Source: Phyllobacterium sp. YR531 (GTDB lineage Bacteria; Pseudomonadota; Alphaproteobacteria; Rhizobiales; Rhizobiaceae). From it: 64,000 nucleotides of DNA. The position numbers and the translations under genes were made by a program. The notes beneath the pieces were generated by a model. That model had not been told where the DNA came from, did not search any database, and was given only the letters and a program-made list of their open reading frames with translations. Positions 9,009 to 17,953 of this stretch are shown one piece after another. Positions within the stretch are counted from its first letter, which is position 1, and the number at the start of each line of letters is the position of its first letter. Location: positions 1 to 64,000 of the forward strand of contig NZ_AKIZ01000015.1 in the NCBI RefSeq assembly GCF_000282595.1, given 5' to 3'.

Positions 9009-9020
9009 GGGAACACAAGA

Positions 9021-9188
9021 TTACTTGATCTTGGTTTCCTTGAATTCAACGTGCTTGCGTGCGACCGGGTCGTACTTACGGAAGGACATCTTTTCTGTCT
9101 TCGTACGGCTGTTCTTGCTCGTAACGTAAAAGAAACCGGTATCAGCGGTCGACAGAAGCTTGATCTTGATATTCGCAGCCTTAGCCAT
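9021..9188 (-). CDS. rpmG: 50S ribosomal protein L33
   Basis: A 55-residue basic protein of the large ribosomal subunit. It begins [20 protein letters not shown] and continues with [20 protein letters not shown], a clear L33 sequence. It has no cysteines, so it is the zinc-free form. It is convergent with pleD across a shared terminator. Confidence 0.96.
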   Translation of the reverse strand: MAKAANIKIKLLSTADTGFFYVTSKNSRTKTEKMSFRKYDPVARKHVEFKETKIK

Positions 9189-9430
9189 TTTAAACTACCT
9201 GTTCTGAGTATGAAGGACCGCTATTCAAGTCCAGCAGTGTGGCATCAAGCGGAAAGTTGGTCGGACACATAAACCAACGGCGTTAAAAGTCAACCCTCGC
9301 GCAATGCTCTGCCTCACTTTAAAGCACCAATTGCATGCACGACAACTGGGGCGGGGAGGCATCAGATAATATTCAACCCTGCGTTTGTTGTTCGTCGAAA
9401 ACAACTAGGTCATCAATACCTGCGCCGACG

Positions 9431-9514
9431 TTATCTCCCCCTTTGTGGGGGAGAAAGGATTTTCCTGGATTTAGCCCCTTTGCTAAATCCTTAGAAAATC
9501 CAAGAGAGGGGGAA
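9431..9514 (+). repeat. Left inverted structured repeat flanking the DUF559 gene
   Basis: An 84-bp unit whose inverted copy lies at 9886-9963. The first 26 bases (beginning TTATCTCCCCC) match the copy with one difference. Inside is a nested hairpin: outer stem GGATTTTC (9457-9464) / GAAAATCC (9494-9501), inner stem GGATTTAGC (9467-9475) / GCTAAATCC (9482-9490). The end of the unit (CAAGAGAGGGG) also matches the copy. The form is like REP or BIME elements. The rest of 9189-9564 holds the rpmG promoter region and no other gene. Confidence 0.8.
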
Positions 9515-9564
9515 CAATTATCAGGCAGGAAATACCGTTCAGAATTCGATCTTATGCACGCAAC

Positions 9565-9876
9565 ATGCGGCATGACGCTACTTTGGCTGAAAACTTATTG
9601 TGGCAGGCTATCAGAAATCATCGCTTGAGTGGTCTCAAGTTCAGGCGGCAAGTGCCAATTTTAACCTATATTGTTGACTTCGCCTGTCTGAAGCAGAGGC
9701 TCATTATTGAACTGGACGGTAGTCAGCATTGTGAGTCAGCAGCAGATGTTGTGCGCGATGAAAAATTGCACAGTGCAGGATTTAAGCTGCTTCGCTTCTG
9801 GAACAATGAAGTTCTCGTCAATCTCGATGGCGTCTGTTCGCAGATTCTATATGAGGCAAGGTTGCAAAACCGCTAG
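9565..9876 (+). CDS. DUF559 (Vsr-like endonuclease fold) protein
   Basis: A 103-residue protein of the DUF559 family, related to very-short-patch repair endonucleases. It shows the usual order ATLAENLLWQAIRNHRLSG, LKFRRQVPI, then YIVDFACLKQRLIIELDGSQH, where the Asp, Glu and ELDG-x-QH residues are the likely metal-binding site, and RFWNNEVLVNLDGV near the end. The start is uncertain: no Shine-Dalgarno sequence precedes this ATG, and the homologous frame reads a few codons further upstream without a good start. The gene is bracketed by inverted structured repeats, so it probably belongs to a small mobile or self-spreading unit. Target and activity are unknown. Confidence 0.78.
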   Translation: MRHDATLAENLLWQAIRNHRLSGLKFRRQVPILTYIVDFACLKQRLIIELDGSQHCESAADVVRDEKLHSAGFKLLRFWNNEVLVNLDGVCSQILYEARLQNR

Positions 9877-9885
9877 TGTCCTTTC

Positions 9886-9963
9886 CCCTCTCTTGTGATT
9901 TCTGGCACTTAGCAAGGGCTAAGATGCCGAAATCACTTTCTCCCCCACAAGGGGGGAGATAAG
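9886..9963 (-). repeat. Right inverted structured repeat flanking the DUF559 gene
   Basis: The inverted copy of the unit at 9431-9514. The outer ends are nearly identical, but the internal hairpin has a different sequence that still pairs: GTGATTTC (9895-9902) / GAAATCAC (9929-9936), and GGCA-CTTAGC (9904-9913) / GCTAAG-TGCC (9918-9928, one bulged base). Changes on both sides of the stem that keep pairing suggest selection for the structure. Confidence 0.8.
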
Positions 9964-10001
9964 GAAAAACCCGGACGAGCTGGTCAATAACCGTCCGGGT
10001 T
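9963..10001 (-). terminator. Rho-independent terminator of the topA-rnr-MFS gene group
   Basis: A perfect 10-bp stem AACCCGGACG (9968-9977) / CGTCCGGGTT (9992-10001) with a 14-base loop. Read on the minus strand it is followed by TTTTCC. It lies about 110 bases past the MFS stop codon and abuts the right DUF559 repeat. Confidence 0.65.
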
Positions 10002-10108
10002 CAATTCAAACACTAAGGAAACGGGAGGCGGGCAAAAGCTCGCCTCTCACTCCAAGGATCAATATATAATAGTTTTCAGAAAATTCCAGCGACTTGCAGT
10101 TCCAAAGA

Positions 10109-11281
10109 TCAACCTTTCCGGCTCACCAACCTTGATCCTACCAGCAGCGCATAAGCTGCGAAGAATATTGCCAGCGCGACGGCGAAGCCGCTGGGCCCCA
10201 TCATATCCATGCCAATGCCGATTGCCTGTGGGCCAACCAGCATGCCGATCGCATAACAAAATACAAAGGCGGCATTGGCAGATGCAAGTTCGCGGCCGGT
10301 CAATTGTGATCCGAGATGAGCCAGGCCTACCGTGTAGAGCCCGGCAACCGCACCGCCCCAGACAAACAGCAATGCAGCAACGAGATACCAGCTGTAATAA
10401 ATGAATGGCAGCAGCCCCATGCCGACAAGGCCGATCAATGTACAAGCGAGAAGGATCTTGCGGCGGTCTTTGACATGATCGCTCAGAAGGCCAATCGGAA
10501 TCTGCATCAGAACATTGCCAAGGCCGATGGTGGTAAGGAGCAGGGCGGCATTGGCTTCGCTGTAGCCGATGCGAGCGCCGAAGACCGGGAACAAGGCAAA
10601 CCCCCCCGTTTCCACAGCACCGAAAACAAAGACTGCAGCAGTTGCAGTAGGAACAGCCCAGATGAAAGGAGCAAACGGAACGTGCTCTTCCTCATGAAAA
10701 TCAGGGCTTTCCTTCCATGCAAACATCACGGGAAGCATCGCCACGATGATGATGCCGAACCCGACGGCGAATGGCATAATGCCAACGCTGCCAATCTGTG
10801 CAAACAACCATGGCCCGAGCGCGAAGCCCATGGATAAAACCGTGCCGTAAATGCCCAGAACCAACCCGCGCCTCTCCGGCGGAGCGGCAGCATTGATCCA
10901 ATATTCCGAGAGGATGAAAAGCATCGTCAGAGCGAAATGCAAAAATACGCGCAGGACGACCCACATCCAGAAATCAGTGAAGAAGTGGAAGCCGAAAAAG
11001 GCAAGGCCGCCCATCAAAAGCATGGCAAGCAGGGTGGGGACGACGCCGAATCGCGCAGCGATAGGCGCTGCAAACGGCGCGGCGACAATGGAAGCAATAC
11101 CCGCTACTGCCGCGTTCAGACCGATCATCGTGGCGGAATGGCCGCGATTTTCCAGAATCACACTGAGCAGAGGAATACCAAGACCAATGGCCACGCCGAC
11201 AGCACTGATTGTTGCGATGGCAGCGACTAGCGCACGCCACGACGAACCGGTTTTTGTCCGATCAGACGTAAGGGCATCCAT
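10109..11281 (-). CDS. Major facilitator superfamily transporter
   Basis: A 390-residue inner-membrane transporter with about twelve predicted membrane segments. The N-terminal half shows the MFS loop 2-3 pattern (PIAARFGVVP) and ERRGLVLGIYG; the second half has the repeat LLSDHVKDRRK. The overall look is that of the YfkF/YcaD-like MFS group, but the substrate cannot be read from the sequence. It starts 3 bases after the NUDIX gene stop and is the last gene of the minus-strand group beginning at topA. Confidence 0.88.
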   Translation of the reverse strand: MDALTSDRTKTGSSWRALVAAIATISAVGVAIGLGIPLLSVILENRGHSATMIGLNAAVAGIASIVAAPFAAPIAARFGVVPTLLAMLLMGGLAFFGFHFFTDFWMWVVLRVFLHFALTMLFILSEYWINAAAPPERRGLVLGIYGTVLSMGFALGPWLFAQIGSVGIMPFAVGFGIIIVAMLPVMFAWKESPDFHEEEHVPFAPFIWAVPTATAAVFVFGAVETGGFALFPVFGARIGYSEANAALLLTTIGLGNVLMQIPIGLLSDHVKDRRKILLACTLIGLVGMGLLPFIYYSWYLVAALLFVWGGAVAGLYTVGLAHLGSQLTGRELASANAAFVFCYAIGMLVGPQAIGIGMDMMGPSGFAVALAIFFAAYALLVGSRLVSRKG

Positions 11282-11284
11282 TGA

Positions 11285-12025
11285 TCAAAAAACCTCCCGG
11301 ACGAATCGTCCGTACTTTACACGGTACCGGATAACAGCATTGCCGGGATCAAGGGAGGGGTTTGCATCAAGAACGCCCTGAGCTTCGCGAATGATGATGC
11401 GGGTAATATCGGGAATGTCGAGTTCAAGCGCCTCGGCAAAGGACAGCCAGGCCAATTCTTCCAATTCCTGTGATGGGCCGGTCTGCTCAGGAAGCGAATC
11501 GGCAACGGCCTCACGAAATGCCAGAAAGAACCGCGTATCAAAGCGGCGTGGCATGCCGGGCGGCGTAATTGCCCTGGCAAAATAGCGGAGCACGGAAAGG
11601 TCGGGCATCACGTTACGCTCAGCAAATGCGGCCCAATCAGGATGGGAAACCTCGGAAAACTGGCTTTTCCGGCCAAGAAACAACCCGGCTTCTTCATAGG
11701 TTTCACGGATTGCCGAAAGCGCCAACGCGCGGCAGCGCATAATGCTCGGGCGCCCCGCCATGTCGCTGAGTAGTCTTGAACTGTCATGTTCGGACAATTC
11801 GGCAATGGCCATCATTCGCCCGTCTGCCGCTTCCGTGCGCCCGCCGGGGAACACAAATTTTCCCGGCATGAAAACATGCTTCATGTGGCGTTTGCCCATA
11901 AGAATGCGTAGTTCACCACCGGATCGATCCACAATAAGCAGCGATGCCGCATCACGGGGGCGGATGCGTTTCTTCAAGATGCCCTGTTGAGCGGACGCCT
12001 GCTTGCTCTGGTCATTCACGGCCAT
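11285..12025 (-). CDS. NUDIX hydrolase
   Basis: A 246-residue pyrophosphohydrolase of the NUDIX superfamily. The fold starts at about residue 25 (RPRDAASLLIVDRSGG). FVFPGG and the later AIRETYEEAGLFLG form the NUDIX box, with a long insertion (about 45 residues) between the two halves, as in CoA-pyrophosphatase-like or NUDT19-like members. The substrate is not determined. The ATG at 12025 is used because the in-frame start at 12073 would overlap the DUF983 gene by 41 bases and adds residues that do not look conserved. It lies between the DUF983 and MFS genes in one minus-strand group. Confidence 0.88.
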   Translation of the reverse strand: MAVNDQSKQASAQQGILKKRIRPRDAASLLIVDRSGGELRILMGKRHMKHVFMPGKFVFPGGRTEAADGRMMAIAELSEHDSSRLLSDMAGRPSIMRCRALALSAIRETYEEAGLFLGRKSQFSEVSHPDWAAFAERNVMPDLSVLRYFARAITPPGMPRRFDTRFFLAFREAVADSLPEQTGPSQELEELAWLSFAEALELDIPDITRIIIREAQGVLDANPSLDPGNAVIRYRVKYGRFVREVF

Positions 12026-12032
12026 AAAATCA

Positions 12033-12458
12033 TTATTCCGATGGTTTCGGATCGCTGTGCTCGCCAAATCCATGCATGTAATTTGCCCATTGCAAGCCTA
12101 TGATCGCGCCTTTGACCGGTTGCAGCAACGCGATCGACATAATAATCGTAAGCGGCACCCATATCGCCAGATGCGCCCAATTTGACAAGATGAGAAGTGT
12201 TTCTGTTGCCAGAAAACCGCCAAGCACAATATGACCGACAATTGTGATGGTTATATAGGCCGGAAAATCGTCGGCTTGATGATGTGTGTAATCTTCACCG
12301 CAGACGGAGCAATTGTCGACTGATTTGACGAAAGCGCGAAAGAGTTTGCCTTTTCCGCAATGGGGGCAACGCCCCAGAAAGCCGCGCCACATTGCCTGAC
12401 CGATAGGCCGGCGCGGCCTTGTCTGCGCAATGTTGTTGCCGATAAACTGCTCTGTCAT
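12033..12458 (-). CDS. DUF983 family membrane protein
   Basis: A 141-residue protein with an N-terminal zinc-ribbon-like part (GRCPHCGKGKLF near 29-40, then CSVCGEDY near 50) and two hydrophobic spans (about 70-110). This is the DUF983 layout, found in alphaproteobacteria. The function is unknown. Its ATG overlaps the rnr stop by 4 bases, showing translational coupling with ribonuclease R. Confidence 0.86.
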   Translation of the reverse strand: MTEQFIGNNIAQTRPRRPIGQAMWRGFLGRCPHCGKGKLFRAFVKSVDNCSVCGEDYTHHQADDFPAYITITIVGHIVLGGFLATETLLILSNWAHLAIWVPLTIIMSIALLQPVKGAIIGLQWANYMHGFGEHSDPKPSE

Positions 12459-14803
12459 CCTCGACCTCTCCGGCCTCCCGGCTTGCCACGTGAACTGCCC
12501 GGAAAACGTTTCTGGCTGGTGCGTGCAGAGCGTGTCGCCTTGTGATGCGAACGTACGCCGCTGGGAACCGGGTGTGGCTCTGTCAGCATTTCAAACCGCA
12601 ACGCGCCGGCGACGGGCAAGGCCTCGACGAGGCGTACCTCGACATTATCGCCAAGGCGATAACCCTTGCCGCTGCGTTCGCCGGACAGCGCATGGTTGGT
12701 TTCGTCGTAAAGATAGTAGTCATTGCCCAGAGTTGAAATGGGGATGAAGCCATCGGCGCCATATGTCGCAAGTGAGACAAAAAGACCAGCCTTGGTCACA
12801 CCCTGCACGCGACCCTCGAAACTCGCGCCGATTTTATCGGCAAGATGATGCGCGATCAGCCGGTCAACCGTTGCGCGTTCCGCCGCCATTGCACGGCGTT
12901 CCGAGGTCGAAATCAGTGCCGCAATCTCCGGCAACGCAGCTTCTTCCTTGGGCGTAATACCGTCCGGACCAAGACCAAGCGCGGAGATCAGCGCGCGATG
13001 CACGATCAAGTCCGCATAACGGCGGATCGGCGAGGTGAAATGCGCATAACGCATCAGGTTGAGGCCAAAATGCCCAATATTGGCGGGGTTATACTCGGCC
13101 TGCGACTGGGAGCGCAGCACGACCTGATTGACCATATCCTGCTGCTCGGTGCCATCCACCCGCTTCAGAATATTGTTGAAGTGGTTCGGGCGCATGTCAG
13201 CACCGCGGGCAAGCGATATATCGAGCGTGCGCAAAAACTCGCGCAGGCTTTCCTGTTTCTGCAATGACGGAGCGTCGTGGATGCGGAAGATCAGCGGCTG
13301 TTTCTTGCGCTCCAGCGTTTCGGCAGCCGCAACATTCGCCTGAATCATGAACTCTTCGATTAGTTTGTGCGCATCCAGACGCGGTGGAATAATAACCTTG
13401 TCAACACCACCCTCGGGCGTCAGCAGTATTTTCTTTTCCGGCAGATCAAGCTCAAGAGGCTCGCGGGCATCGCGGCCACGCTTCAGTATGGCATAAGCGG
13501 CCCATAGCGGCTTGAGAATTGAATCAAGGATCGGCGCTGTTTTCTCATCCGTCGCGCCATCGATGGCGGCCTGTGCCTGGGGATAGGACAGGCGTGCGTG
13601 AGAGCACATCATGATGCGGTGGAATGTGTGGGAGATTTTTCGACCTTCGCTGTCGAATATCATGCGAACAGCAAGGGCAGGGCGATCAACCAGTTCTTTC
13701 AGTGAACAAAGATCGTTGGAAATGCGCTCAGGCAGCATCGGTACAACACGATCCGGGAAATAGACGGAGTTACCGCGCTTCAATGCCTCGCGATCAAGCT
13801 GCGAATCCGGCGTGACATAGGCCGCCACATCGGCAATCGCGACGGTTGCTATATACCCACCAACGTTTTTCTCGTCCGTGTCGGGTTCCGCATACACCGC
13901 ATCGTCGTGATCCTTCGCGTCAGCCGGATCAATCGTCACCAGCGGAACCTTCCGCCAGTCTTCACGATGCGCCATGGTTGCTGGCTTGGCTTTTTCGGCC
14001 TCGGCCATCACGCTGTCAGGAAACACATGCGGTATTTCATGCTCATGAATGGCGATCATTGACAGGGCTTTTTCGCTGGCAACTGAACCGACGATCTGCG
14101 TGATACGGCCAAGTGCGAGGCCATAACGGCTGATCTTCGAAACCTCGACTTCGACAAGATCATTGGCCTTGGCGTTATCCAGTTGAGCTGGGTCGATGGC
14201 GAGTTCCGCCTGCCGCCGCTCCACAGGCTCTAGCCGCCACTCGCCATTGTCGAGCTTGCGCAAAACACCAAGCACGGCATCCTTGCGATGCTCGATCTTC
14301 TTGACGACACGCCCGGTATAGGAAGGACCACTGGGGTCAGAGCTTTGGAAAATACGTGCCAGAACCCGGTCGCCGACGCCGACAGTCGGGCTTTTCTGGT
14401 TACGGGAGGTGCGAATGAAGACCAGCGGCGGCCGTTCAGTATGATTGGCTTCCCATTCGGCCGGTTTGGCGATCAATCCGCCATCGCCGTCCCGTCCCGT
14501 GATATCGAGAACGGCAATACTCGGCAAACTGCCTGGTACAGCAAGGCGCTTGGCACGTTTTTCAACGAGACCATCACCCGCCAGATCACGCAGAATATCC
14601 TTCAGCGCGATACGTGCATCGCCTTTGAGATTGAACGCCTTGGCAATATCGCGCTTTCCAGCTTGATCGGGATTCTCCTTGATAAACTGGAGAATCTCCT
14701 CGCGGCTTGGCATGCGAGCCTCGCGGACAGGTTTGATAAGGCCGGAGGAAGCAGAGTGGGCAGGCCGCTTTTTTCCGCTGGGTGGAGAGATACGGCGTGC
14801 CAA
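12455..14803 (-). CDS. rnr: Ribonuclease R (3'-5' exoribonuclease)
   Basis: RNase II-family exonuclease that degrades structured RNA. It has an N-terminal helix-turn-helix (SREEILQFIKENPDQAGKRD), two cold-shock domains, the RNB catalytic domain with TIDPADAKDHDDAVY (the Mg-binding aspartates), an S1 domain (FEGRVQGVTKAGLFVSL), and a basic Ser/Arg/Gly tail. The start chosen is a TTG at 14803 giving MARRISPPSGKK (782 aa), because AGGA (14812-14815) lies 8 bases upstream and overlaps the topA stop. The frame stays open further into topA, but that part would encode only a Lys/Arg/Gln-rich shadow of the topA tail. It is coupled to DUF983 by an ATGA overlap. Confidence 0.94.
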   Translation of the reverse strand: MARRISPPSGKKRPAHSASSGLIKPVREARMPSREEILQFIKENPDQAGKRDIAKAFNLKGDARIALKDILRDLAGDGLVEKRAKRLAVPGSLPSIAVLDITGRDGDGGLIAKPAEWEANHTERPPLVFIRTSRNQKSPTVGVGDRVLARIFQSSDPSGPSYTGRVVKKIEHRKDAVLGVLRKLDNGEWRLEPVERRQAELAIDPAQLDNAKANDLVEVEVSKISRYGLALGRITQIVGSVASEKALSMIAIHEHEIPHVFPDSVMAEAEKAKPATMAHREDWRKVPLVTIDPADAKDHDDAVYAEPDTDEKNVGGYIATVAIADVAAYVTPDSQLDREALKRGNSVYFPDRVVPMLPERISNDLCSLKELVDRPALAVRMIFDSEGRKISHTFHRIMMCSHARLSYPQAQAAIDGATDEKTAPILDSILKPLWAAYAILKRGRDAREPLELDLPEKKILLTPEGGVDKVIIPPRLDAHKLIEEFMIQANVAAAETLERKKQPLIFRIHDAPSLQKQESLREFLRTLDISLARGADMRPNHFNNILKRVDGTEQQDMVNQVVLRSQSQAEYNPANIGHFGLNLMRYAHFTSPIRRYADLIVHRALISALGLGPDGITPKEEAALPEIAALISTSERRAMAAERATVDRLIAHHLADKIGASFEGRVQGVTKAGLFVSLATYGADGFIPISTLGNDYYLYDETNHALSGERSGKGYRLGDNVEVRLVEALPVAGALRFEMLTEPHPVPSGVRSHHKATRSARTSQKRFPGSSRGKPGGRRGRG

Positions 14804-14813
14804 TGATCTGATC

Positions 14814-17426
14814 CTAACTTGCTTTTTTCGCTGCAGCTTTTTTGGGAGCTGCCTTTTTGGCCGCTGGTTTCTTTGCTGCGGCAGCTTTCTTTGCAGGCGC
14901 TTTTTTCTTTGGTGCTGCCCCGGCCTTTGCAGCAATCAATGCCAGCGCGTCTTCAATGCTGACACCAGCAGGGTCCTTGCCTTTGGGCAATGTCGCATTG
15001 ACTTTGCCCCAATTGACGTAAGGACCATACTTGCCGTCACGTACGGTAATCGGGCCGCCATCCGGGTGCTCACCGAGTTCCTTGAGGGCAGCAGGTGTGC
15101 CGCGTCCACGCCCGGGACCCTTCGCCTGCTTTTCGGCAATGACCGTAACAGCGCGGTTAAGACCGATTGTGAAAACTTCCTCTGCATTTTCCAGATTGGC
15201 ATAGGTGCCATCATGGGTGAGGTAAGGTCCGTAACGGCCAATACCAGCGGAGATCATCTTCTGCGTTTCAGGATGCTGCCCGACATCGCGTGGCAAGGCG
15301 AGAAGCGCCAGAGCTTTTTCGTGATCGAGCGTATCGAGGGTCCAGCCCTTTGGCAGGCTGGCGCGTTTGGCTTCCTTGCCTTCACCACGCTGGACATAAG
15401 GACCAAAACGCCCGCTGCGGGCGGTAATATCCTCGTCCGTATAGGGATCCTTGCCGAGCACTTTCGGTTCATCGCCGCCATTGCCGTTTTCGTTTGCAGC
15501 TTCACTACCGCCAAGCTGACGGGTAAATTTGCATTCCGGATAGTTCGAGCAGCCGACGAAAGCCCCGTATTTTCCGAGTTTCAATGAAAGATTGCCTGTA
15601 CCGCAGACCTGACAGATACGCGGATCACCGCCATCTTCGCGGGGCGGGAAGACCAGAGGCCCAAGACGGTCATTCAAAGCATCAAGCACGTTGGTAACGC
15701 GCAACTCCTTGATGCCATCGACAGAACCGAAGAAATCCGTCCAGAAAGCACGCAGCACGTCTTTCCACTTGAGCTTTCCATCGGAAATCTCATCGAGCTT
15801 CTCTTCGAGATCAGCAGTGAAATCATACTCGACATAGCGCTGGAAAAAGCTTTCCAGGAACGCGATGACAAGGCGACCTTTGGCTTCAGGGAGAAGCTTG
15901 CGCTTCTCGATTGTTATATATTCGCGATCCCGCAATGTTGCGAGCGTCGAGGCATAGGTGGAGGGCCGGCCAATGCCTAGCTCTTCCATCTTCTTGATCA
16001 GAGTGGCTTCCGAATAGCGCGGTGGCGGTTCGGTTGAATGCTGTGTGGCATTGATTTTTTCGCGGGCAAGCGCTTCGCCAGCCCGAATTTCCGGAAGGCG
16101 TGCGCCGTCCTCGTCAATGTCTTCTTCTTCACGGTGATCCGTATAGGCACCAAGAAAACCGTCAAACCGCACAACAGAGCCCGTCGCGCGAAGCTGTGCT
16201 GCGCGCGAGCCATTACTGGCTTCGATTTCGACAGTGGTCCGTTCAATATCGGCAGACTGCATCTGGCTGGCGATCGCACGCTTCCAGATCAATTCATAGA
16301 GTTTTGCCTGATCCGCATCGAGGAACTTGCGCATGTCCTTTGGATGCCGATTAAAGTCAGTTGGCCGGATAGCTTCGTGGGCTTCCTGAGCGTTCTTGGC
16401 TTTTGTCGAATAAAAACGCGGCTTTTCAGGTACATACTTGTCGCCGAAGACTTTGCCGATGGTCTGGCGGGCAGCCTGTACGGCCTCGGGTGCCATCTGC
16501 ACGCCGTCAGTACGCATATAGGTGATCAGACCGGCAGTCTCGCTACCCAGATCCATACCTTCATAGAGTTTTTGCGCAATCTGCATCGTACGCGAAGCAG
16601 AGAAGCCGAGCTGGCCGGATGCCGCTTGCTGCAAACTGGATGTGGTGAAGGGCGGTCCGGGGCTGCGCTTGATCGGCTTGGCCTCAACGGAAGCTGCCTT
16701 GAACGATGCGCCTTCGAGCATGCTGCGGATTTCGCCAGCCTGCTCACCATTCTTGATATCGAGCTTGCCGAGCTTTTTTCCATCGACGGAAATCAGCCGC
16801 GCTTCAAAGCCATCATTGCGCGGCGTTTTAAGCAGGGCCGCAATATTCCAGTACTCTTCACGGACGAATCGTTCAATCTCAGCTTCGCGGTCTGCGACGA
16901 GGCGCAATGCAACCGACTGCACCCGGCCTGCAGAGCGCGCACCAGGCAATTTGCGCCAAAGGACGGGAGAAAGCGTAAATCCGAAGAGATAATCCAGTGC
17001 GCGACGTGCAAGATAGGCATCGACGAGCGGCATGTCGATGTCGCGTGGGTTGGCCATTGCTTCCAGTACAGCGCCCTTGGTGATGGCGTTGAACACGACA
17101 CGCTTGACCGACTTCTTTCCGATGGCCTTTTTCTGCTGCAAAACTTCCAAAACGTGCCAAGAAATGGCTTCTCCCTCGCGATCCGGATCGGTTGCGAGAA
17201 TGAGGCCATCGCTGTCTTTCAGAGCCTTGACAATATCGCCAAGACGCTTGGATGAGGCGGAATCCACCTCCCAGGACATGGAAAAATCATCGTCAGGTCG
17301 AACAGACCCGTCCTTGGCTGGCAAATCGCGGACATGGCCAAAGGAGGCCAGGACGGTGTAACCCGATCCGAGATACTTATTGATAGTTTTGGCCTTGGCA
17401 GGCGATTCGACGACAACAACGTTCAT
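14814..17426 (-). CDS. topA: DNA topoisomerase I
   Basis: Type IA topoisomerase that relaxes negative supercoils. It has 870 residues: a TOPRIM domain at the N-terminus (VVESPAKAKTINKYLG, then ATDPDREGEAISWH), the catalytic region with active-site Tyr in GLITYMRTDG, one CxxC zinc finger (CQVCGTGN and CSNYPECKF, near 600-625), several degenerate zinc-ribbon repeats (GRFGPYVQ, GRYGPYLT and GKYGPYVN), and a Lys/Ala-rich tail typical of this order. First gene of the minus-strand group that includes rnr. Confidence 0.96.
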   Translation of the reverse strand: MNVVVVESPAKAKTINKYLGSGYTVLASFGHVRDLPAKDGSVRPDDDFSMSWEVDSASSKRLGDIVKALKDSDGLILATDPDREGEAISWHVLEVLQQKKAIGKKSVKRVVFNAITKGAVLEAMANPRDIDMPLVDAYLARRALDYLFGFTLSPVLWRKLPGARSAGRVQSVALRLVADREAEIERFVREEYWNIAALLKTPRNDGFEARLISVDGKKLGKLDIKNGEQAGEIRSMLEGASFKAASVEAKPIKRSPGPPFTTSSLQQAASGQLGFSASRTMQIAQKLYEGMDLGSETAGLITYMRTDGVQMAPEAVQAARQTIGKVFGDKYVPEKPRFYSTKAKNAQEAHEAIRPTDFNRHPKDMRKFLDADQAKLYELIWKRAIASQMQSADIERTTVEIEASNGSRAAQLRATGSVVRFDGFLGAYTDHREEEDIDEDGARLPEIRAGEALAREKINATQHSTEPPPRYSEATLIKKMEELGIGRPSTYASTLATLRDREYITIEKRKLLPEAKGRLVIAFLESFFQRYVEYDFTADLEEKLDEISDGKLKWKDVLRAFWTDFFGSVDGIKELRVTNVLDALNDRLGPLVFPPREDGGDPRICQVCGTGNLSLKLGKYGAFVGCSNYPECKFTRQLGGSEAANENGNGGDEPKVLGKDPYTDEDITARSGRFGPYVQRGEGKEAKRASLPKGWTLDTLDHEKALALLALPRDVGQHPETQKMISAGIGRYGPYLTHDGTYANLENAEEVFTIGLNRAVTVIAEKQAKGPGRGRGTPAALKELGEHPDGGPITVRDGKYGPYVNWGKVNATLPKGKDPAGVSIEDALALIAAKAGAAPKKKAPAKKAAAAKKPAAKKAAPKKAAAKKAS

Positions 17427-17752
17427 TACAGAATTGAGCTTTCCTGCTCTTGTCAGATTACAAAAGCACTAATTTTAGTTCGGAATTGGCCTGTGAAATG
17501 AACAGGCTGAGACACAACGTCAAGGTCTGTACGCGAAAAATCGACAAATACAACCGTGGGTTGCTCGTCGAGCTTATACAATTAATGGTATTTTGTATTC
17601 AGGTTTGGCGGGAGGACTGATTCAGGACGTCTGTTTTTTTGTTGCACGGAAAAAGACTAAAAAACAGTAGCTTATATAGATTTAAATTAGAATGCTGTTA
17701 GCTAAGTATAACACATATTTTCGATATCAAATTGTATTTGAGGATGATATTT
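17427..17752. other. AT-rich intergenic region between topA and a small gene
   Basis: 326 bases between divergent genes, with rising AT content toward the right end. It must hold the topA promoter (minus) and the promoter of the small gene at 17753. A T-rich run (TCTGTTTTTTTG, 17631-17642) is preceded by only a weak dyad. No LexA box and no convincing additional gene is visible. Confidence 0.4.
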
Positions 17753-17953
17753 ATGAGCGGTAATCAAATTAATGAAATCGAGAACGCCAGGTTTATTCAA
17801 CAAATGCTCGGCGAATTACGGGCGATGGCAAAAACAAACAATATGGATATGCTGAGCTACCTTATCGAAATCGCATATATTGAGAGCAGTGACCAGTTAC
17901 GCAAGCAACTGGGTGTGGCATCAGTTTCACGCAAGAGAAACGTAACCTCCTGA
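17753..17953 (+). CDS. Small conserved protein of unknown function
   Basis: A 66-residue soluble helical protein beginning MSGNQINEIENARFIQQMLG, with a centre (MDMLSYLIEIAYIESSDQLR) that I recognise from small hypothetical proteins of other Hyphomicrobiales. The start is the ATG at 17753, which has GAGG (17738-17741) 11 bases upstream; an ATG three codons earlier is too close to that site. Its last 27 bases overlap the 3' end of the convergent dprA. No domain or function is known to me. Confidence 0.68.
   Translation: MSGNQINEIENARFIQQMLGELRAMAKTNNMDMLSYLIEIAYIESSDQLRKQLGVASVSRKRNVTS

Noticed and set aside
14804-14935. N-terminal extension of RNase R into topA
   Set aside because: The frame stays open but encodes a Lys/Arg/Gln-rich shadow of the topA tail; a TTG with a good ribosome site at 14803 explains the start better.
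14679-15587. A 302-codon plus-strand open frame over the rnr/topA junction
   Set aside because: Cys/Phe/Arg-rich shadow of the Lys/Ala-rich topA tail on the other strand.
16038-17255. A 405-codon open frame on the plus strand, antisense to topA
   Set aside because: It lies wholly inside topA, has no recognisable domain and its amino-acid make-up is that of a complementary-strand shadow in a GC-rich gene.
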